NCBI GenBank assembly: GCA_041738345.1
Contig: JBGSPX010000051.1
Location: forward strand, 1-10,373
Length of the DNA stretch: 10,373 nucleotides
Direction of reading: 5' to 3'
Source: Proteocatella sp041738345
GTDB lineage: Bacteria; Bacillota; Clostridia; Peptostreptococcales; Filifactoraceae
The position numbers were made by a program, and so were the translations under genes. This document shows, piece by piece, positions 5,641 to 10,373 of this stretch; position 1 is the first letter of the stretch, and each line of letters opens with the position of its first letter. The notes beneath the pieces were generated by a model, which saw nothing but the letters and a program-made list of their open reading frames with translations, was not told where the DNA came from and made no database searches.

Positions 5641-7272
5641 TTAAATCTTAAATGAACTTTTTAATGCTACTATTCTATTAAAGACAATTTTTTGCTCATC
5701 AGTTAATCTTGGGTCTACATTAAAATATCCATGTCTAAAGAACTGATATTTACTATTTCCTTCAGCATTTTTTAAATGAGACTCAACGAATCCGCTTACT
5801 ATCTCCATTGAATCAGGATTTACTTCATCTTCTCCATCTAAAAGTATAGGTTCAAACAAGCGCATTTCTGCTGGAACTGCATTTGTAGCTTCTACCCAAT
5901 GAAGTGTTCCTTTTACTTTTCTTTCTGTAAAGCCTGTGCCACTTTTAGTTTTAGGATCATATGTGCAGTGGATTTCAATTACTTTTCCATTTGCATCTTT
6001 TATTACTTCATTACATTTTATAAAATATGCATGCTTTAATCTTACTTCGTTTCCTGGAAAAAGTCTAAAATATTTAGCAGGCGGATTTTCCATAAAATCA
6101 TCTTGCTCTATATATATTTCTCTAGAAAATGGTATTAATCTATTTCCCATATCCTGATCTGAATCACTATTATTCTCTGCTTCAAGATACTCTATTTTAC
6201 CTTCTTCATAATTAGTTATAACAACTTTTAAAGGTCTTAATACTGCCATAGTTCTTGGCGCTTTCTTTATTAAATCTTCTCTTATAAAATGTTCTAGGTA
6301 CTGAGCATCAACTGTACTATTTGATTTTGAAATTCCAATTTCTCTACAGAATGTCCTTATGGCTTCAGGAGTATAGCCTCTTCTTCTAAGCCCTGATATT
6401 GTAGGCATTCTTGGGTCATCCCAACCATCTACAATTTTATCATCTACTAGTTTCTTAAGTTTACGCTTACTCATAACTGTATTTGTTATATTTAGTCTTG
6501 CAAATTCTATTTGTTGTGGTGTAGCTTCCATTTCACATTCTCTTATAATCCAGTCATAAAACGGTCTATGATCTTCAAATTCAAGTGTACATATAGAATG
6601 CGTAACTCCTTCAATTGCATCCTCCAGCGGATGAGCAAAATCATACATAGGATATATACACCATTTATCTCCAGTATTATGATGTGTAGCTTTTGCAATT
6701 CTGTATATAACTGGGTCTCTCATGTTTATATTAGCTGAAGTCATATCTATTTTAGCTCTTAATACCTTTGCTCCATCAGAGAATTCGCCACTTTTCATTT
6801 GCTCAAAGAGTTCTAAGTTTTCTTCTACAGTTCGTTCTCTATACGGGCTATTTTTACCAGGCTCTGTAAGCGTTCCTCTATATTCTCTCATCTGTTCTGG
6901 CGTAAGATCACATACAAAAGCTTTTCCTTTTTTGATAAGAAGCACTGCACAATCATACATCTTATCAAAATAATCAGATGCCCAAAAAAGATTATCCCAC
7001 TCAAATCCAAGCCATTTAACATCTTCCATTATTGACTGTACATACTCTTCATCCTCTTTTACTGGATTGGTATCATCAAATCTTAAATTAGTCTTACCTC
7101 CGAACTCATCCGCAAGTTCAAAATTCAGGGTGATTGCTTTAGCATGTCCTATGTGTAAATATCCATTTGGTTCAGGTGGAAACCTTGTCAAAATTTCTTT
7201 CCTTTTCCCACTTTTTAAATCATCAATAATGATGTTTTTAATAAAATTACTAGGTGTAGTTTTATTTTCCAT
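5641..7272 (-). CDS. glnS: Glutaminyl-tRNA synthetase
   Basis: Class I synthetase that charges tRNA-Gln with glutamine in the cytoplasm. From the preferred start it has 543 residues, close to the roughly 550 of the Escherichia coli enzyme. The HIGH signature lies in FPPEPNGYLHIGHAK (31-45), and the KMSKS equivalent is MSKRK at 267-271. DFAHPLEDAIEGVTHS (211-226) and CTLEFEDHRPFYDW (228-241) are typical of GlnRS rather than GluRS. Beta-barrel anticodon-binding domains fill about 330-543. A GTG at 7302 would add ten residues and overlap the upstream gene. ATG at 7272 is chosen because GAGGAG lies about 10 nt before it and the N-terminus then fits the family. Many Firmicutes lack GlnRS and use Glu-tRNA amidation by GatCAB, so this gene marks a lineage with direct charging. 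It sits 22 nt behind the phosphoesterase gene. Confidence 0.96.
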   Translation of the reverse strand: MENKTTPSNFIKNIIIDDLKSGKRKEILTRFPPEPNGYLHIGHAKAITLNFELADEFGGKTNLRFDDTNPVKEDEEYVQSIMEDVKWLGFEWDNLFWASDYFDKMYDCAVLLIKKGKAFVCDLTPEQMREYRGTLTEPGKNSPYRERTVEENLELFEQMKSGEFSDGAKVLRAKIDMTSANINMRDPVIYRIAKATHHNTGDKWCIYPMYDFAHPLEDAIEGVTHSICTLEFEDHRPFYDWIIRECEMEATPQQIEFARLNITNTVMSKRKLKKLVDDKIVDGWDDPRMPTISGLRRRGYTPEAIRTFCREIGISKSNSTVDAQYLEHFIREDLIKKAPRTMAVLRPLKVVITNYEEGKIEYLEAENNSDSDQDMGNRLIPFSREIYIEQDDFMENPPAKYFRLFPGNEVRLKHAYFIKCNEVIKDANGKVIEIHCTYDPKTKSGTGFTERKVKGTLHWVEATNAVPAEMRLFEPILLDGEDEVNPDSMEIVSGFVESHLKNAEGNSKYQFFRHGYFNVDPRLTDEQKIVFNRIVALKSSFKI

Positions 7273-7294
7273 AAAATATATTCTCCTCACTTTA

Positions 7295-7981
7295 TCAGTC
7301 ACATATTTTTTTTAATTCAAATCCTAGATAATCACAGGAAACTAAATGAAAATCAGTTCCTGCGCTATGTCCTTCATATACATATTTAAACGACTCATCT
7401 CCATGGAGATGTCCGTATACCATATACCTTATACCATTTTCTTTTATGATATCTAAAATTTCAGTATTTTCATGATTGTCATTTACCGGCGGATAGTGCA
7501 TCACAACAACCTTCACAAGTTCTTCGCTACCTTTATATGAATTTATTGAAAACTTTAAGCGTTCCACTTCTCTTTTGTAAATTTTCTCGTCATCTTGGGT
7601 AAATTTTGTATCATTAGGACATATCCATCCTCTTGTTCCAAAAAATACATATTTATCTATCAAGATATGATTGTTTTGTAAAAATTCAAATTCCGGATAA
7701 TGCTTTTTCATTTTAGTGAGCGATTGCCACCAATAATCATGATTTCCTTTTATTATTATTTTTCTGCCTCTTAGCTTTGAAATTTCATCTAAATCCAGTT
7801 TTGCTTCTTCAAATTTAAGTGCCCAAGAGGTATCTCCTGCTATTATGACAATATCATCGTCCTTTACTAGATTATTCCAACTGTTGAATATTTTTTCTTT
7901 GTGATTTATCCATCCAAAAATATCCATTGGCTTTTTATCATTGGATGAAAGATGCAAATCTCCTATGGCATATATCGACAT
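7295..7981 (-). CDS. Calcineurin-like metallophosphoesterase
   Basis: This 228-residue protein carries the whole set of two-metal phosphoesterase motifs in order: D-x-H with Asp8 and His10 (AIGDLHLS), GD at 49-50 (AGDTSWA), GNHD at 79-82 (IKGNHDYWW), His162 (VMHYPP), and G-H-x-H with His191 and His193 (YGHLHG). The compact size and the GDTSWA and NHDYWW wording match a widespread group annotated only as metallophosphoesterase. The substrate may be a phosphodiester or phosphomonoester and is not known to me. There is no signal peptide. ATG at 7981 follows AAAGGAT. The gene lies 14 nt behind relQ and 22 nt before glnS, so it is firmly in the operon. A role in nucleotide or alarmone turnover is an attractive inference from position but is not shown by any motif. 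Confidence 0.92.
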   Translation of the reverse strand: MSIYAIGDLHLSSNDKKPMDIFGWINHKEKIFNSWNNLVKDDDIVIIAGDTSWALKFEEAKLDLDEISKLRGRKIIIKGNHDYWWQSLTKMKKHYPEFEFLQNNHILIDKYVFFGTRGWICPNDTKFTQDDEKIYKREVERLKFSINSYKGSEELVKVVVMHYPPVNDNHENTEILDIIKENGIRYMVYGHLHGDESFKYVYEGHSAGTDFHLVSCDYLGFELKKICD

Positions 7982-7995
7982 AATATCCTTTCTAA

Positions 7996-8805
7996 TTACA
8001 TATTTTCCTTAGCTGTTTGTTTTTTTTCATTTATCATGTTGTTTATTTGGCCTTGAAGGACTGCAAGCGCATCTATATTATCAATTGCATTTATCACATC
8101 AAGTTGTTCTTGGAACATTAAAGCCTCATGTTTGTACCCCATATCATGAAGCAATCTTATTCCATCTATAGATTCCTTTACTGCCATTGATTTTAGCCCA
8201 AATGTCACTTGCGCTTTTACTATTTCTTCTCTAATTTCGCTCATTTCTTTATCTAGTATAAACGCAGCATCTCCTGCTCTTCTAAGTCTTATACTCAAAT
8301 CTTCTGGAAGATCTTTGTTGTATTTATACTTTAAAGAATGTTCTATTGTAGCCCAAAAATTCATTGAAAGCGTTCTAATTTGGATTTCTGCTAAAATTTC
8401 TCGTGGCCCTTCAATTGTGTCTATAGGATATTTTATTATTACATGATAACTTCTATATCCACTATCTTTATAATTTTTTATGTAGTCCTTTTCATAGACT
8501 ACTTCCATATCTGTTCTTGTATGGATTAATTCTACTACTGTATATATATCATCAACAAGCTGGCACATTACTCTTATTCCAGCTATATCTTCCATTTCTA
8601 TAGATATTTTATCTATGTCCATATTTAGCTTTTTTGCTTTTTCAAGAATAGAAGTAACTTTTTTTATTCTACCAGTTACAAATTCTATTGGTGAGTATTC
8701 CCCATTATTTTGAAATTCTCTTCTCATGTTTTTAAACTTTACCTTTAATTCTTCTACTGCATATTCATAAGGTAATAGTATTTTTTTCCATTCTCTGTAT
8801 TCCAT
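7996..8805 (-). CDS. relQ: Small alarmone synthetase RelQ (YjbM/SAS1 type) with a C-terminal extension
   Basis: This enzyme makes (p)ppGpp by moving pyrophosphate from ATP to GDP or GTP. The RelA/SpoT synthetase domain fills residues about 1-200, and no HD hydrolase, TGS or ACT domain is present, so it is a synthetase-only protein. Matches to Bacillus YjbM run throughout: SPIEFVTGRIKKV (38-50), EDIAGIRVMCQLVDDI (72-87, metal-binding Asp73), KDSGYRSYH (113-121), EIQIRT with the likely catalytic Glu140, and MNFWATIEHSLKYKY (148-162). The protein is 269 aa against about 211 for YjbM; residues about 205-269 add a helical tail I do not recognise. A TTG 15 nt upstream is possible, but ATG at 8805 has AGGAGG 5 nt away and aligns with YjbM. 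RelQ proteins are usually controlled transcriptionally or by pppGpp allostery. The nearest visible promoter is upstream of the MBL gene. Confidence 0.95.
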   Translation of the reverse strand: MEYREWKKILLPYEYAVEELKVKFKNMRREFQNNGEYSPIEFVTGRIKKVTSILEKAKKLNMDIDKISIEMEDIAGIRVMCQLVDDIYTVVELIHTRTDMEVVYEKDYIKNYKDSGYRSYHVIIKYPIDTIEGPREILAEIQIRTLSMNFWATIEHSLKYKYNKDLPEDLSIRLRRAGDAAFILDKEMSEIREEIVKAQVTFGLKSMAVKESIDGIRLLHDMGYKHEALMFQEQLDVINAIDNIDALAVLQGQINNMINEKKQTAKENM

Positions 8806-8835
8806 ATTCCCCTCCTGCAAAAAACCATTTTCTTT

Positions 8836-9735
8836 TTAAATACAATAGTAGTATAGTTTTCCTTGTTCATAAGAAAAATCTATAAGCTTTCTATCTGCTA
8901 GACTAGTTAAAAATGCACCTGTTGTAGAGTAATTATAGTGATAGGTTTCAAAACTGCACGATATATCATTTATAACTAACAGCTGTTGTAATACTTCTTC
9001 TCTAGTATTAGGTGTTTTTAAAATTTCCAGAATATCAGCTTCATATCTGTTTAAAACATCTAAATTCTCATCTATTATATCTTCTACAATATTTTTTTCA
9101 TATACATTTTTAGAATGAGCTATAAGTGCATAGTCAAAGTTTAGCGTTTTTATTTTTTTCAGCGATTCTCTTTGATAATCTATATTATATAAAAAAGGCA
9201 TATCATACTTTGCCATTATTCTTCTATCAAAAACAGAGTCTCCTAAATAACATACTTTATCATCGGTTATAATTACAGCCTGTCCCATACAATGTCCTGG
9301 CACATGATGAATTTCAAACTTTTTATCTTTTATTTCCAAAATATCAGTAACCCCTATATCAACTGTAAAATATTTTTTAGTTTCCTCTGCTCTTTTTCCT
9401 TGAAATCTTGATGGGGATGAAGATACTATATACGCTTTACCTATATATAAATTTTCAATATAAGGTTTTGCCATCTCATGAGCTATAAATTCAACCTGAG
9501 GCGCTACCTCTTTTATCCCTTGAAAAGCTTCAAAATGGTCAAAATGTTCATGTGTAGTATACACATATCTAGCTCTCATACCACTTTCTTCTAAAGAAGA
9601 CACTATTCGTTTTCCTCTTCCTACCGTATGTCCTGCATCAATTATAAGTGATGATTTATCTTTAAATAAATACACACCTGTATTAGTTCCACCTTTGATA
9701 TAATAACTATGTCCTTTTATTTTATTTATTTCCAT
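8836..9735 (-). CDS. MBL-fold metallo-hydrolase with a C-terminal helical/winged-helix-like tail
   Basis: This 299-residue protein belongs to the metallo-beta-lactamase superfamily. The binuclear zinc site is complete: THEHFDH with His62, His64, Asp66 and His67; His148 in VPGHCMGQ; Asp166 in YLGDSVFD; and His207 in LIAHSK. The beta-lactamase-like core ends near 215. The remaining 85 residues (LNRYEADILEILKTPNTREEVLQQ, then a Tyr-rich end) look like a small winged-helix tail of the sort often attached to MBL hydrolases. Glyoxalase II-like thioesterase or phosphodiesterase activity are both possible, and I cannot choose between them. No signal peptide is present. ATG at 9735 follows GAGGT. It is the first gene of the leftward operon, about 30 nt downstream of the predicted transcription start, and lies 30 nt before relQ. 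Its promoter region is shared with a divergent small gene. Confidence 0.9.
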   Translation of the reverse strand: MEINKIKGHSYYIKGGTNTGVYLFKDKSSLIIDAGHTVGRGKRIVSSLEESGMRARYVYTTHEHFDHFEAFQGIKEVAPQVEFIAHEMAKPYIENLYIGKAYIVSSSPSRFQGKRAEETKKYFTVDIGVTDILEIKDKKFEIHHVPGHCMGQAVIITDDKVCYLGDSVFDRRIMAKYDMPFLYNIDYQRESLKKIKTLNFDYALIAHSKNVYEKNIVEDIIDENLDVLNRYEADILEILKTPNTREEVLQQLLVINDISCSFETYHYNYSTTGAFLTSLADRKLIDFSYEQGKLYYYCI

Positions 9736-9766
9736 GCTTTACCTCAGTTCTATAATCGCTTACACT

Positions 9767-9830
9767 ACTTAATTATAGCAAAATTTAAAAACTTTAACAA
9801 TAAATATAGCTTATTTTGCTATATTTAAGT
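9767..9830. promoter_or_regulatory. Divergent control region with an 18-bp inverted repeat and three TATAGC boxes
   Basis: ACTTAATTATAGCAAAAT (9767-9784) recurs in inverted orientation at 9813-9830 with 17 of 18 bases matching. A second palindrome, TAAATATAGC (9801-9810) with GCTATATTTA (9818-9827), is perfect over 10 bp. The motif TATAGC therefore occurs three times (9774, 9805 and, inverted, 9818). The left arm covers the -10 of the operon promoter. The right arm abuts a TATAAT at 9830-9835 that could be the -10 of the rightward small gene, for which no good -35 is seen. The arrangement fits an operator for a dimeric regulator, though AT-rich palindromes also arise by chance. Confidence 0.5.
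9772..9800 (-). promoter_or_regulatory. Sigma-A-like promoter of the leftward operon
   Basis: On the minus strand TTGTTA (9800-9795) and a perfect TATAAT (9777-9772) are separated by exactly 17 bp. Transcription would start near 9765, giving a leader of about 30 nt before the MBL gene with its GAGGT site. This is the best promoter match near the eight-gene block and probably drives relQ and glnS too. Confidence 0.75.
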
Positions 9831-9866
9831 ATAATATAAAGATAAGTTTTTTGTTAGGAGGAAATT

Positions 9867-10124
9867 ATGGCTACCGAAAATAGTTATACTAAAGTTTTTA
9901 CACTTAAGGGATATTATTTTACAAAAGAATATGATAAAAAGAAAAAAAACAAAGTATTAATAAGAAGGGTTCTTGACGAAACTGTACTAAAGAGTTTCAA
10001 AAGAGGGGATTGTAATATAGTAATTTATTTTGAAGAAACAGATAGAACTATACTTATAACTCCAGATTCTTCACGTAAAGAAGTTTTAAAGTATCTTGGA
10101 GAAAAATTTGCACCTGAATATTAA
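9867..10124 (+). CDS. Small hypothetical protein, 85 aa
   Basis: I do not recognise this protein. The start is firm: TTAGGAGG ends 6 nt before ATG at 9867. The product is soluble and strongly charged, with a basic stretch in the first half (KEYDKKKKNKVLIRR) and alternating beta-prone segments (YTKVFTLKGYYF, NIVIYFEETDRTILIT), followed by a short helix near the end (SSRKEVLKYLG). The pattern suggests a small alpha/beta domain, with no cysteines for metal binding beyond a single Cys, no membrane segment and no signal peptide. It is transcribed away from the MBL/relQ operon and shares its palindrome-rich control region, which hints at common regulation. The right arm of the inverted repeat begins 3 nt after its stop codon and supplies the terminator. 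Confidence 0.85.
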   Translation: MATENSYTKVFTLKGYYFTKEYDKKKKNKVLIRRVLDETVLKSFKRGDCNIVIYFEETDRTILITPDSSRKEVLKYLGEKFAPEY

Positions 10125-10165
10125 AGGGAGGGGCTGTCGGTAAATAGGCGATAGCCTTACAGAAT

Positions 10166-10214
10166 AAGAAGGATATCCTCTTAATATTTATTTAGGAGAA
10201 TATCCTTCTTTTTT
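10166..10214 (+). terminator. Strong intrinsic terminator behind the 85-aa gene
   Basis: AAGAAGGATAT (10166-10176) pairs with ATATCCTTCTT (10200-10210). After one C-A mismatch the stem continues for five more pairs, and six T follow (10209-10214). It matches the terminator at 69-117 except for one base at the internal mismatch, where either base leaves the position unpaired. Confidence 0.75.
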
Positions 10215-10232
10215 ACGAAATGTAAAAAATGC

Positions 10233-10262
10233 AAAAAAAACGACAAAACAAGTTGCCGCTTT
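10233..10262 (-). terminator. Leftward terminator-like hairpin in the right repeat
   Basis: On the minus strand AAAGCGGCAA (10262-10253) pairs with TTGTCGTTTT (10246-10237) with two G-U pairs, followed by a run of eight T (10240-10233). It faces the large terminator on the plus strand, so the repeat can stop transcription from both sides. Confidence 0.55.
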
Positions 10263-10297
10263 CTTCCGTTATATTGTAAAATATAACTACCAAATGA
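10233..10297 (-). ncRNA. Candidate small structured RNA, about 65 nt
   Basis: A transcript starting about 7 nt after the minus-strand -10 (10304-10309) would run from near 10297 to the T-run at 10233. It would contain a perfect 8-bp hairpin (10268-10287) followed by a 10-bp terminator hairpin (10237-10262), with no open frame. Promoter, short structured body and terminator are arranged as in small RNA genes. This is inference from sequence signals only; the promoter could instead be fortuitous in AT-rich DNA. Confidence 0.35.
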
Positions 10298-10303
10298 ATA
10301 CTT

Positions 10304-10332
10304 ATTATACCCAATTTTTTGAAAAAGGGCAA
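10304..10332 (-). promoter_or_regulatory. Sigma-A-like promoter pointing into the right repeat
   Basis: On the minus strand TTGCCC (10332-10327) and a perfect TATAAT (10309-10304) are 17 bp apart. The -35 matches the consensus at four of six bases. No coding sequence follows on this strand before the terminator-like hairpin inside the repeat. Confidence 0.5.
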
Positions 10333-10373
10333 CAGGTTATTAATTTTAATTTTTACAAAATAGGTTTATCTCC

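Larger units (their letters stand above)
10128..10279 (+). repeat. Right arm of the long inverted repeat
   Basis: This is the partner of 1-155, in opposite orientation and 9,972 bp away. It begins 3 nt after the stop of the 85-aa gene. In order it holds a GC-rich hairpin (GGCTGTCG 10132-10139 with CGATAGCC 10149-10156, one G-U pair), a long hairpin with T-run (10166-10214), an 8-bp hairpin TTTTTTAC/GTAAAAAA (10209-10228), and a hairpin that is a terminator on the other strand (10233-10262). A further perfect hairpin, GTTATATT/AATATAAC with a GTAA loop (10268-10287), straddles the last base that can be compared, so the true repeat may extend past 10279. No coding capacity is seen. Confidence 0.95.

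Noticed and set aside
7273..7302. GTG start adding ten residues to GlnRS
   Set aside because: It overlaps the preceding gene, has no ribosome site, and ATG 7272 has a good GAGGAG and fits the family N-terminus.
8806..8820. TTG start adding five residues to RelQ
   Set aside because: AGGAGG lies within this extension and serves ATG 8805, which also aligns with YjbM.
10128..10279. Known riboswitch, group I intron or IStron end
   Set aside because: I could not match the conserved core of any riboswitch class or intron I know, so only the hairpins are reported.

Overview
The window comes from a low-G+C, AT-rich Gram-positive bacterium, most likely an anaerobic member of the Clostridia. The signs are strong GGAGG-type ribosome binding sites, short intergenic gaps, long same-strand operons, a RelQ-type small alarmone synthetase very close to Bacillus YjbM, and clostridial-style versions of the threonine aldolase, lipid kinase and glutaminyl-tRNA synthetase. 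The lineage is inferred from gene content and base composition; I do not name a species.

Layout, left to right. Positions 1-155 hold one arm of a long inverted repeat whose partner lies at 10128-10279. Next is a leftward gene for an unrecognised helical protein (161-718). An AT-rich divergent region (719-930) separates it from a rightward pair: a small P-loop protein (931-1350) and pgeF (1413-2213). From 9735 back to 2196 eight leftward genes form one tightly packed block, in transcription order: an MBL-fold hydrolase, relQ, a calcineurin-like phosphoesterase, glnS, a stand-alone CinA C-terminal amidase (pncC type), a low-specificity threonine aldolase, a DAGK-family lipid kinase and an S33-type alpha/beta hydrolase. 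A good sigma-A-like promoter (TTGTTA, 17 bp, TATAAT) precedes the first of them. A rightward gene for an 85-residue unrecognised protein (9867-10124) is divergent from this operon, and the right repeat arm follows it.

How the genes fit together. The first half of the operon combines alarmone synthesis (RelQ) with tRNA charging (GlnRS) and two metallohydrolases. The second half carries pyridine-nucleotide salvage, amino-acid breakdown and lipid turnover (lipid kinase plus lysophospholipase-like hydrolase). This looks like a housekeeping and stress-metabolism cluster. pgeF, on the other strand, is a peptidoglycan quality-control enzyme whose 3' end overlaps the 3' end of the operon.

The most unusual element is the inverted repeat. 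Two copies of about 152-155 bp differ at one base plus small length changes in two homopolymer runs. They lie 9,972 bp apart and each begins 3-5 nt after a stop codon, in the same orientation relative to the gene before it. Each copy encodes a strong hairpin with a T-run on one strand and a second terminator-like hairpin with a T-run on the other. Outside the right copy, a sigma-A-like promoter points into it and could make a roughly 65-nt structured RNA. No IS, CRISPR array, tRNA, rRNA or defence gene is visible, and there is no gene-free stretch longer than 300 bases.
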